From assembly GCA_963966185.1 (NCBI GenBank), contig CAWZYM010000242.1, positions 352,001 through 416,000 of the forward strand: a stretch of 64,000 nt of DNA. The letters run 5' to 3'. The position numbers and the translations under genes were made by a program. The stretch is from Rhabditoides inermis. Its lineage: Eukaryota > Nematoda > Chromadorea > Rhabditida > Rhabditidae. The notes under the pieces are model-generated. The model saw only the letters and a program-made list of their open reading frames with translations. It was not told the origin of the DNA and ran no database searches. Every line of letters begins with the position of its first letter. The first letter of the stretch is position 1. This document shows positions 13,101 to 21,380 of this stretch, piece by piece.

Positions 13101-16100
13101 ACAATTTGCGTGCATAGACATCCATGGCGCGTATGGTGCGGGGATATTTGAGCTAGAGAAATGGCGGGAACTTACTTATATACCTTGCTACTCCAATTTC
13201 CTCTCAGATCTTTCCTCTCTGCTCGTTCGATCCGTGTCGCAATGGCAACTGCAGCGAGTCGGCGGTCGGGGGCTTCCACTGCACCTGCCACTCAGGTGAG
13301 TGGAAGGGGGAGGAGTGGGAACATCCCTTGCAGGCTACGGCGGCAAGGACTGCGGCGATGTGATAGACGCGTGCGAGCATCTACACTGCGTTCACGGTGC
13401 GTTTCAATAGCCCGAAACGTATATCGCATACGTTTCAGGGACATGCTATCTGGACGAGTCTCTGCAACTGCCGGCTTGCCGATGCGACGAGGGCTACTAT
13501 GGGAAAACATGCGATATGGATATCACGGTAGGCTGGGCTATCACATGGAGAGCACACTAACCACTAACAGACAACTCCCACCTCACCGACGACGATAACC
13601 ATCCCCACTAACACGACTAACATTCCCATGGTATGTGGGGGAGGGAGGGAGAGACAGATAGACAGCTCACGCCCATGATCAGAGAGAGAAGGGGAGAGAG
13701 ACGAGAGGAAGAAAGAGAGAGGGGGGGGGGGTAGAAAGGGAGAGATGGAATGCGTTGCAGCTGTCGTGCGAGTTCACTCACTGTCTCAACGGGGCGACGT
13801 GCGTGGATGACGCGCAGAGGAAGGCCCTGTGCGTGTGTCCACCCGGGTACACCGGGGACGTCTGCGAGACAGGTCAGGCCATCCATCCCACATCTGAAGC
13901 CTTCTCCAATTCTTCAAAATCATTATTCACGCGCCAACACGTTGCACACGATGTGATATTTGCATCATTTCACGTACGATTTGTTGGCATCATCTCAAAT
14001 TTGAACTGGAAAATTCGTGGGAATTTTCTATTTTGTTAATTCAGCCATGACCGACGCGTTCAACCTGCTCTTTTCTGGAAAAGAGAGCAGCCAGCAGATC
14101 GTGTCAGGCACTTTCGCGAGCACCTTCCTCAGGTATGTGGTCTGGGCTGACATCAATACACGCATACTCTTGCAGGGAGTTCACTCTGTGTGGTTGGTTC
14201 TCGTTCGCTCCCCGCCTGCACCTGTCTGATGTGAACAGACAGCGGCCGCCCGTGCTGCGACTCACCACACAACACGGGTGAGCGAGATTAAAAGTACCAT
14301 GTGAACGTAAGATTCATGTTGTGAAATTTGCATCTTAGGGTGGAGATGCTGCGTCTGACGAACACTGGCGTGCAACTCAAGTCCGGAGACTCGTGGGCGA
14401 GAATTAACACCACATTCACGCTCTTCAACTGGCATCACGTGAGTGTGCGGGGTGGGTGAATGGAAGATGTGTTGTTTAGTTCTGCGTGGTGTCGCCTGAC
14501 TACTATGACATCCGCCGACCAACGTGGCGCGCGTATCTCGATGGAAGAGAGACCGGCAACACTACCTTCCCCATCGTGCAGGTATGGATAATACATAGAC
14601 ATAGAGAGTTGGTGTTGACTTTTGTCAGTAACGGAATGTTCCTTGCAGACTTCGGCTGACTCGCGTGTGTTGATCGAACTGGCGCCCTCGGAAGGGGCGC
14701 TGCGGGAGAAGGACGGAAAGACGGAGCGGTTCAGTGGAGAGGTGTCGATTGTCCAGGTGGGGCTTCCTCCCCTGTTCCTCTCTACTCTCATACACAGCTA
14801 TACACTTCCCTCCTCACTGCTGGCGAGATCTCCGTCATGGCCTTCTCGTGTCGTGCCTGGAATGAACAGCTACACTCCAGTCTACTCATCGATTGGAAAA
14901 GGTATGGGATCCTGACAGAGTCCGGGTTGGTTTTGAAGAGTTTGATTGGATAGAAATGGTCGAAACTTCTCGCATAGGTTCACCATTCCCCGTCGCGGCA
15001 ACGCGGGGGTGTCGACTCTCTACCCGGGTATCTGCCACTCCAGCGACTGTCTCCCGGGAAGACCCAACTGCACCAGCATCGGTCAGACACCACTCTCATT
15101 TCACGGTTACTGTATGTTGTAGACAAGATCCCGCCCGTGGCTGTAAACTGCCCCGATTCGATTCGCGTCGTCAGCGAAAGCCGACTGACCACAGGTGGGC
15201 GGGGCTAGAAGAGGCGGTGCCTGATCTCGTTGCAGTGACGTGGGATGAAAACGACATGTTCGTGGACAATGTGGGAGTGACGAGTGTGACCAGCAACTAC
15301 CGACCCGGACAGGCGTTCACATGGTGGGCGATCGGAGGGCGGGGCTTGAATGGGCGTGGCTTGCAGGGGCGTATACCACGTGATCTACACGGGTGCGGAC
15401 GCGGCAGGGAACACTGCGCGCTGCGAGTTCGATGTGACAGTGGCGGCTGAAGAATGCGGACAGCCGACAGTGGACGGGGGAAAGAGTAATGTGACCGGTG
15501 AGTCGTCGTCGTTTTCCGAAAAGGTAGCGAGCGTCCTTTGCAGCCATCGAATCCCGCTTCGCATCTCTCGCGGCAACCGTACAATGCGACGACGCATTCT
15601 ATCCCAGCGATGGTCCCGCAGTCATGGTCTGCGATTCGATGGTGAGAGACACTGGAATGAAAGGGAAAGAACCGTTGTGTGGCAGGGTTCGTGGTCTCGC
15701 TCGGCCTCTGCCTCCGCTTCCTCCCTCCCTGGATGCGGGCGCACGGCGGACCCACAGCAGACGGTGGAGGGAACAGTGCGGCTGAAGAGAGCAGAGCAGT
15801 GCGGACTCGTCAGAAGGTGGGTGGATTTCGAAACATATGAACACACTTTGGTTGAGAAGATGACAGAACCAACAACCACTAGACCACTGTCATGAGTGAA
15901 TTCGTACGTGTAATAATCATGTTTGTGATTCCGAATGAACATTTGATTCGACGCTTTGATCGCAGGCAGATCCTGTCTGCCCTTCTGGTGGAGCTGTCGC
16001 CGTTCTGTGTGACACCGGCGTGCACGGGGCAGATACGGGTGCTGCCAGACTGCGAGGTATGTGAGAAGGGAGAGGCGAGTGTGCGAATGTGACTCCCTTC

Positions 16101-18213
16101 CAGTCCTCCTCCTCCTCCTTCCGCCGTCGCCGCCGCAGCATCCCCGACTGGCACAGCGAGTTCCACTTCCAAGCAAGCGTCAAGTATGTTAACACATTCT
16201 TGTGTTCGCAAGATGAAAGCGAACGTATGTTGTAGTCGCACGCGGCGGGATCTCGGAGACGCGGTGTGGTCGTCCATTCAACAAGCTGTCAATGAGAGCA
16301 CCGTTCAGGCGGGCACTCGATGGGAGTGTGGACAGAAGTGGGAGAGGGGGAGGGAGGGAGAGAGGGAGAGAGGAAGGGAGAGAGAGAGAGAGAGAGAGAG
16401 AGAGGTCCGTTGCAGCTTCCCTCGTCTCGTGCACAGCACCTTGACGAGTTGCACCGACTGCGCTGCGGGCACGTATTTCGATGGTGGCGACTGCCAGGCA
16501 AGTCCCTCTTCCCTCTTCCTCACTCTCCCATTTCAGCCGTGTGCCCCCGACTCTTTCCGTCCCTCCTCTGCCCCTTCCTCTGCGTGTCTGCCCTGTCCCA
16601 ATGGAACCACCACCGGAGGCGCAGAGAGGGCACACAAGCAGACTGACTGCTACTGTGAGTCGGTCCTGTATGGTTGAGAATAAGTGGTGTTTCAGTGATC
16701 TGCCAACCGGGCTGGTTCTACTCGCTCGCTGTTCGTGCCTGTACACGTTGTCCATTGGGAGAGTATCAGGTATAGCCTCCCACCTTCTTCTCATCCGATC
16801 CCCCTTCCAGCCCTCCTCTGGTCGTCTGCGCTGCGAGCGCTGCGACGAGTACTTGAGTACAACTACCACGGTGGGTGGAGGGGAATGGGAAGAGGGAATG
16901 CTGGGTCGCAGGGTTCGACGTCTGTCTCGGACTGCATCCAAGTGTGTCCAGCGGGGAAGGAACTCCGTGCCGGGAGTCAGCAACAACAGTGCAGACAGTG
17001 TCCACAGGGAACATACAAGGTGAGTGGGCACATGTCCTTCCAGTCAATTCTTTCCATTCCAGTCCTCATCCCACACTCACTGCGTGTCGTGTCCCTCCGG
17101 TCTGTCCACTTCGGGTGAGGGAGCGAGGGGGGAGGAGGAGTGCGATACCGTCTACTGTCCCCAGGGTGAGTGAGACCCGTCTCTCCTCCCTTCACAATTC
17201 ATTCCAGGCTACAAGGTGCTTGCCAACATCTCCTACCCCCTCTACATTGACCACACCAGGTCTCCAATCGAACAGTTTTGTGAGCAGTGTAGCATGGGAA
17301 CATATCAGGCAAGTTGATTTATAGTTTATCAGTCACTTTATGTTGATCATTGCAATTATCATTGCAGCCATCCGAGAACCAGACGACGTGTCTGGCGTGT
17401 CCATCTAGCCTGCAGAAGTTCTATCAGACGTGTCAGCGCATCAATGAATGTTCACCACTCGTGGTTACGAGTTGCAGAGAACGACAGGTAAACAAGGAAA
17501 TAACGAAACAAATAATTTGGTTCATCATTTATTTTGCCCAAAACGCGTTCAAGGGTTGTACTCGATGGGGAGGTTCTTGCGGCGGACCATTCCGTCGCCC
17601 TGGAACCACTCGCGGCGGAAGGTCTTGGCGGCGCCGTCGGGGGTGTTGGTCCACTCGATGGTAATGCGGTCGTTGTTGGTGTCCTCCTCTCCGAATTTGA
17701 ACGCGTCGCAAGAGACGGCCATCAGCACGGCCTCCTTGGGGTCGAGCACTCCGCACGGCGGGTCGACGCCAAGGCGCTTCATGTTGGTGGTCTTGATGGC
17801 CCATCCGATACGGCGACCTCCAGTGTTGGTGATCTGAAAAAGACCATTCATTCAATGATCGATCGATTTCCGATATCCACGCACTTTGATGTGGTAGGTG
17901 TGCTTGTCATCATAAGGGGCGTTGAAGACGATCTTGGTACCCGGCTGGGTGTTGATATCTCCGGGAGCGACCGACTGAGCCATGGCGAATGGATGCCGGC
18001 AGCCCGCCGCGCCCGCCTTTTATTCGCCCCTCCAGACATGCAAATCAACGAGTTGCAATCAGCGTGCAATTATCGACCAAGACTGACTAATGGCTACAGT
18101 CCTAATGAGCTATGCAGAATAGATCATTTTGCATATTCAAATTTCCACGTTTAGACGTGCCTCATGTCTGCGAACGGATTCTACACGTGTTGCGATGCAC
18201 TTCCGGATGTGAG

Positions 18214-18265
<52 letters not shown>

Positions 18266-18566
18266 AGAGAGGAAGAGACAGCCTTCCAGAAGCAAGTGGC
18301 CTCATCGAACCGTTCGTGGATCATCGGAGTGGTTGTTGGTAGCATAGCAGCTGTTGTTGTGATAGCAGCCATAGCAGTCGCCATATCACTCGGCAGACAG
18401 AGGTGGGGCGATAAAGGGTGACGTCAACCACTATTGCAGACTCTCCAACTTCATTTTTTGCTGCACGAAGCCCGACATCAAGCTGAGATCTGCCGACTTC
18501 TACCGACCGACGAGGAGGAATAGAGACAGGAGAGCGCCCATTCACAACGACAATGTGGGTGACTAG
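510..18566 (+). CDS. large modular single-pass membrane protein (lectin/LDLa/CUB/sushi/HYR/GCC/EGF/pentraxin)
   Basis: A gene of many short exons encoding a type I membrane protein. Module order as read: signal peptide, C-type lectin, LDL-receptor A, CUB repeats, sushi (CCP) repeats with an inserted EGF, HYR, a linker, GCC2/GCC3 cysteine motifs, about ten EGF-like repeats, a pentraxin/laminin-G-like fold, a second HYR, more sushi, more GCC2/GCC3, one transmembrane helix, and a short basic tail. Sushi, HYR, GCC2/GCC3, EGF and pentraxin also occur together in vertebrate SVEP1, so a surface adhesion or matrix role is likely; the lectin, LDLa and membrane anchor are differences. Exons join in consistent phase in the parts I checked (510-2168 in full). 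I chose ATG 510 because it opens a signal peptide and follows an acceptor. The C-terminus is uncertain: TAG at 18564-18566 closes the last clear exon, but a donor at AAT/GTGGGT just before it and an open in-frame exon near 18645-18770 may extend the tail. Three genes lie in its introns on the other strand. I do not know its C. elegans orthologue. Confidence 0.88.
1243..1343 (+). CDS. LDL-receptor class A module (exon 6)
   Basis: This single exon reads [18 protein letters not shown], then [11 protein letters not shown]. It keeps the LDLa spacing of cysteines and the calcium-binding DC-D-SDE end. The exon closes in phase 0 at the donor ACG/GTAGCT, and the following intron carries the first MSP gene. 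Confidence 0.85.
1432..1866 (-). CDS. msp: major sperm protein, copy 1 (nested)
   Basis: Two exons on the minus strand, 1768-1866 and 1432-1716, encode a 127-residue protein, the normal MSP length. It starts [20 protein letters not shown] and ends [18 protein letters not shown], with [20 protein letters not shown] in the middle. MSP forms the filament network that drives crawling of amoeboid nematode sperm and is also released as a signal to the oocyte and gonad sheath. The 51-base intron follows codon 33; C. elegans MSP genes are intronless, so this layout differs from that model. The whole gene lies in the intron between the LDLa exon and the first CUB exon of the large + strand gene. An almost identical second copy is at 17549-17983. 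Confidence 0.97.
1867..1985 (-). promoter_or_regulatory. MSP copy 1 promoter block
   Basis: The roughly 110 bases upstream of this start codon match the block upstream of copy 2 almost base for base, then similarity fades. On the minus strand it holds a TATA-like GAATAAAAGG (about 1899-1909), a GATTTGCAT octamer-like site, and a GATA core (CGATAATTGC, about 1949-1959). GATA factors drive sperm MSP genes in C. elegans, so the GATA site is the likely control element; this is inference. Confidence 0.65.
2034..3334 (+). CDS. CUB-domain exons of the large gene
   Basis: Exons from 2034-2168 onward read as CUB modules: a [18 protein letters not shown] start, CKWTITAP (the CxW.i.ap strand), then [16 protein letters not shown] second unit has NCISML...[17 protein letters not shown], and a third continues through [12 protein letters not shown] to [12 protein letters not shown] count about three CUB units, split over roughly nine short exons. 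CUB modules are extracellular beta-sandwiches used for protein-protein or calcium-dependent contacts. Confidence 0.75.
3450..6310 (+). CDS. sushi/CCP repeat region of the large gene
   Basis: Several complement-control-protein (sushi) repeats are visible. The clearest opens [17 protein letters not shown] and closes WSDNPPSC; the next reads [20 protein letters not shown], then [12 protein letters not shown] and GEWEGEAEC. Others are [14 protein letters not shown] with GGWIGDAHC, and [13 protein letters not shown] with GQWSGTQKC. Each shows the Cys...Tyr/Phe...Cys...Gly-x-Trp...Cys frame. Several repeats are split by an intron near the second cysteine. Some segments, such as 3957-4131 and 4868-5460, are cysteine-poor and not assigned. 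Confidence 0.7.
4600..4707 (+). repeat. fragment of a tRNA-headed repeat in a host-gene intron
   Basis: This intronic stretch matches the element at 24601-24961 in the order of that element's minus strand. It has a tRNA B-box-like CGCGGGTTCGGTTCATGTC, then ATGAAAATGAGGAGT, then the tail AAATAAGTCGCCAGTGTACC ending in TTTAA at 4707. The family therefore has at least two members in this window. Confidence 0.65.
4736..4833 (+). CDS. EGF-like module embedded among the sushi repeats
   Basis: One exon encodes [20 protein letters not shown] followed by GYRCVCPE, a typical EGF cysteine pattern (C-x6-C-x5-C...C-x-C). It sits between sushi exons, well apart from the main EGF array further downstream. 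Confidence 0.75.
6510..9402 (+). CDS. first HYR region, split by a 2.3-kb intron
   Basis: Exons around 6510-6998 and 9317-9402 read as HYR (hyalin repeat) sequence: [20 protein letters not shown] is the closing strand of one unit. A second unit begins [11 protein letters not shown] and resumes after the intron with [23 protein letters not shown] is an immunoglobulin-like adhesion fold often found next to sushi repeats. The interrupting intron (about 7000-9316) contains a complete gene on the other strand. Confidence 0.6.
7163..9089 (-). CDS. charged, probably nuclear protein, unrecognised (nested)
   Basis: About ten exons on the minus strand, wholly inside one intron of the large + strand gene. 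Exon 1 is 9033-9089 ([19 protein letters not shown]); the stop is at 7163. Middle exons read [83 protein letters not shown] and [17 protein letters not shown]. These ordered pieces look like a real fold that I cannot place. The C-terminal half is low-complexity Lys/Arg/Ser/Asp, with the short motif SSDE recurring ([34 protein letters not shown]), and ends in a lysine run, [10 protein letters not shown]. Acidic and basic patches with lysine clusters suggest a nuclear or nucleolar protein; that is inference. Exon edges in the C-terminal third are the least certain. Confidence 0.68.
9449..10140 (+). CDS. cysteine-bearing linker of the large gene, not assigned
   Basis: Several exons between the first HYR region and the GCC motifs encode sequence I cannot match to a domain: [67 protein letters not shown] and [17 protein letters not shown]. 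Regular donors and acceptors flank them, so they are likely coding, possibly diverged sushi and beta-sandwich material. Confidence 0.5.
10232..10996 (+). CDS. GCC2/GCC3 (ephrin-receptor-like) cysteine motifs, first block
   Basis: Exons read [69 protein letters not shown] and [20 protein letters not shown]. This is the repeating C-P-x-G-x-Y/F...C-x2-C-P-x-G pattern of the GCC2/GCC3 or ephrin-receptor-like family. The same module appears again near the membrane at 16440-17488. Confidence 0.8.
11030..13880 (+). CDS. EGF-like repeat array of the large gene
   Basis: About ten EGF-like modules spread over many exons. Clear ones contain [132 protein letters not shown] and [20 protein letters not shown]. 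They show the CxC...GWxGxxC ending of EGF folds. A threonine-rich stretch ([19 protein letters not shown]) precedes the last module and is a likely O-glycosylated spacer. Intron 12310-12480 and the GA/G-rich intron at 13630-13750 break the array. Confidence 0.82.
11169..11234 (+). repeat. (CT)n tract at a splice acceptor
   Basis: A CT-rich run ends directly at the acceptor TCTTGTAG of an EGF exon, so here the microsatellite itself serves as the polypyrimidine tract. Confidence 0.85.
14044..14990 (+). CDS. pentraxin/laminin-G-like domain
   Basis: Exons read [72 protein letters not shown], then [27 protein letters not shown]. The NWHHFC strand, the YLDGRE turn and the final GEVSI...EI...C are hallmarks of the pentraxin member of the concanavalin-like fold. 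In SVEP1 a pentraxin lies among EGF and sushi modules, as here. Confidence 0.72.
15120..16060 (+). CDS. second HYR and sushi block
   Basis: An HYR domain opens [20 protein letters not shown], continues [20 protein letters not shown] and closes [19 protein letters not shown], matching the 'P.i.CP...v.wt.p...DN.gv....G..v.Y.A.D.aGn...C.f.v.V' pattern. A sushi module follows: [41 protein letters not shown]. The next exon ends QIRVLPDC before the second GCC block. Confidence 0.78.
16331..16405 (+). repeat. GA-rich tract in a host-gene intron
   Basis: A run of GGGA and GA units lying just upstream of the exon that opens the second GCC block; intronic in the model given here. Confidence 0.8.
16440..17488 (+). 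CDS. GCC2/GCC3 cysteine motifs, membrane-proximal block
   Basis: Exons read [87 protein letters not shown] and [16 protein letters not shown]. These have the same C-P-x-G...C-x2-C-P pattern as the block at 10232-10996. The intron that follows (from about 17488) holds the second MSP gene. Confidence 0.78.
17549..17983 (-). CDS. msp: major sperm protein, copy 2 (nested)
   Basis: Exons 17885-17983 and 17549-17833 again give 127 residues with the same start ([20 protein letters not shown]) and end ([10 protein letters not shown]) as copy 1. Differences are a few silent bases and small intron changes; codon 33 is AAA here and AAG in copy 1, with the splice site unmoved. The gene lies in the intron between the last GCC exon and the juxtamembrane exon of the large gene, in the same orientation as copy 1 and 16.1 kb from it. 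Coding and upstream sequence are nearly identical while the 3' flanks differ, as expected from recent duplication or gene conversion. Confidence 0.97.
17984..18105 (-). promoter_or_regulatory. MSP copy 2 promoter block
   Basis: Carries the same TATA-like (about 18016-18026), octamer-like and GATA elements at the same distances from the ATG as copy 1. Identity breaks down beyond about 18100, which marks the edge of the shared unit. Confidence 0.65.
18155..18566 (+). CDS. transmembrane helix and cytoplasmic tail of the large gene
   Basis: After a short extracellular exon ([18 protein letters not shown]) and an intron carrying a GA tract, an exon encodes [20 protein letters not shown], continuing [14 protein letters not shown]. 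This is one hydrophobic helix with a basic stop-transfer end. The next exon gives a basic tail ([19 protein letters not shown]) ending at TAG 18564. Further open exon-like sequence at 18645-18930 may be an alternative or extended tail. Confidence 0.75.
18218..18275 (+). repeat. (GA)n tract before the transmembrane exon
   Basis: About 50 bases of near-perfect GA repeat in the short intron just upstream of the transmembrane exon of the large gene. Confidence 0.9.
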
Positions 18567-19264
18567 GAGAGTGATGAAAAGTGATCATCGCTTTCCCTGC
18601 CAAATACACTTCCCCCTCCTTCTCACACCCCGCATTCAGTCTTCGGCTGACACTTCTGATGTGTCGTTCCGTTCCGGGATCCGCATTATCCCAGCAGATG
18701 AGTATCGCACCAGCGGACTCTCGGCACATAGACCAGACACTCTCAATGTGGATCAACTACACAGGTTGCACTATCTATACCCCCGTTTCTCATATAGTTC
18801 TCCTAGACAGTCGATCGTGCTTCCTCGCCCACAACTGCGCGTCGACACCTCTCTCCGTGCGGAGGGGGCGGGGCGAATGGGGGCGGATCCGAGGACGAGG
18901 ACAAGCTACCTCGATTCGAGCGAGCGGTGATCAATAAAGTGGAAACAGAGTGTTATCACATACAATTTTCCAGATACACGGAGTGGAGTGAGGCAAACGA
19001 CGATCACAGCTGGGGTGATGCAGTGGAAGACGATGACGTCAGCACAATTATCGATTTTTTTTTTTTGATTTAATCTTTTTTCAGGAAGACTACTTTGGAT
19101 AGATCGCCGCATACAAACAACAAGATAAATCTGACGGGTTTATATAAAATTGATTATATTACAGATATTATAAATTATGTACGTATATCACATTTGTCAA
19201 TTGAAGCTATATAGTGGAATGAAGCGAATAGTAACCCAGAATAACAGAAATGCTGATTCAGAAA

Positions 19265-19336
19265 TCATTTGCGACGGAGCTTGTGGCTGCCCTTGCTGCC
19301 TCGTCTTTGGTGCTGAAATTAAGAATCATGCGAGAG

Positions 19337-19391
<55 letters not shown>

Positions 19392-19396
19392 AAGAT

Positions 19397-19451
<55 letters not shown>

Positions 19452-19736
19452 CTCACCTTTTTGGTGGCCTGTTGTTGTCCTCTCATTTCCCTCATGACAT
19501 TATCGGTGACTGTCTGTGATATGGTCTTGATGAGGGAATCGAGTTCACTCTTAGGGAGGGAGAGACGGGAGGATGACTTGCGCATGTGAGAGTGAGACGA
19601 CTTGCGACTAAATGCGTACCGTTGGACTAGAATGTGTAGGGAGCTCTCACCTGACAGATTCTTCCTTCTTGTCTTCCTCGGCCGACTCATCAGAGTGCTC
19701 CACCACAGAGTCAAGCGCCTACACAGCAGATGGTAG

Positions 19737-19811
<75 letters not shown>

Positions 19812-20180
19812 CTCATTACCTTTGCCGCATAGGATACTCTCCGCACGCGCGTCCTCCGCAGCACATCCTTCTTGTCGATTGCCTGCTTGGTGATTGGTTG
19901 GAGGGAGGAGGGAGAAGGCACGTCAAGCGATGTCAGCCAATCCTCGTCCGCTGAAACCGGCTTGAAACAAAAACAAAAACATAAGAACGTAGTGTCGCAC
20001 ATTGCGGTTGGCAATTGATTTTTTCACCATGATCTACTGACAACTTGTTGAAGGGGGTTGTTGCGTGGAAGAGTGTTCGGGAGGGATGACGAGTGGAGGG
20101 GCGAGGCCTACGGGGGCGGAGACACTCGACACACTCGGCGACAGCGCGCGGGGGCTGCCTGAACACCCGCATATGCACTT

Positions 20181-20258
<78 letters not shown>

Positions 20259-21334
20259 ACATCAAGGCCTTCGATGTCTATATACCATGTTCTTCTGCCG
20301 TGCTCCCACTCTCCACGTCCCCATCTGTTCTGTCCTTGTACAGATCGGCGACTGTGATAGTCGCCCGCCGAGCACCCAACTGCAACTACATTTCAAGCAC
20401 AAACCCTCCATGTTCTTCTTATATACTAATCTTTATCTGCCAAGAGGTTATAGAGACACAGCAGGGAATGTACAGTGCGGCAAACATTGAGCTGACCCTA
20501 GGTTAGCTGTACTGTAAACATCTTTATGGGGAGCTACGAGCTACTCGTATGTATATTTGTTATCTTTGCACATCATACAATTGCATGGCTGATCGATTGC
20601 GTACGTGCGATTCACGTGAAAAATCACCGATGATGTATTATGCGCGAAGTTTTATGATCGTATTATCGAACCGTTCAGCTAAACCACCGCATCAAACCAT
20701 AAAAGGATAAAAGGGCGATTTTCAAAGAAACATCAATAAAACAACAACGATCAGACAACATCACTGACCAGAACAACTTTAAATACAAGATAGAAAAAAA
20801 AACAATTGTAAGCACATGAAAATACAAAAATATTAAACGTACATTAGCTGGTGCTTGGACGAGTGAAATGAGCGAGCCCATCCTGGCTCGGAGTCGACTG
20901 CGCAGGGACAGGGCTGGGTCGTCGTCCATAATGACCACAGAAGGACGGCGCTGAATGGAGATGATAATGGATCAAGCGAGAGTATCAGCCACCCTGTTGG
21001 TTTCATCGACCGAGAACTTGCGCTGCACCATCTTGACAGAAGACTCGGGAGGGATGATGCAGATACTGGAATGGGGTGGTGGAAGAAGGAAGGCACGGCT
21101 ACTCACTTGGCCACCGAGCCCTGTGCCGGATTGATGCGCACGTCCGCAGTCTCCTTCGTGTACAGTGGCACAATCTATGGAAAGTAGACATTGATTATTC
21201 ATTGGTACATCAACATCAGTGTCTCACCGGCTCTTCCCAGAACTTGTCTTTGACAAGTGGAGGGAGGGAGGAGACGGCAGAGGTGTCGACGATTTGCATG
21301 GCCACCTGCACGGCACGGAGAGGGTGAAAGAGAG

Positions 21335-21380
<46 letters not shown>

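Noticed and set aside
18645..19070. Open exon-like sequence after the TAG of the large gene
   Set aside because: It may be a real extended tail, but the phases of its second part conflict and I could not decide between frames, so it is not annotated as coding.
19319..20014. A 231-codon minus-strand frame rich in Arg-Glu and Ser-Leu repeats
   Set aside because: It runs through (GA)n/(CT)n introns; only the parts between splice sites (19820-19950, 19457-19607) belong to bestrophin. Many other Ser-Leu or Arg-Glu frames in the window have the same origin.
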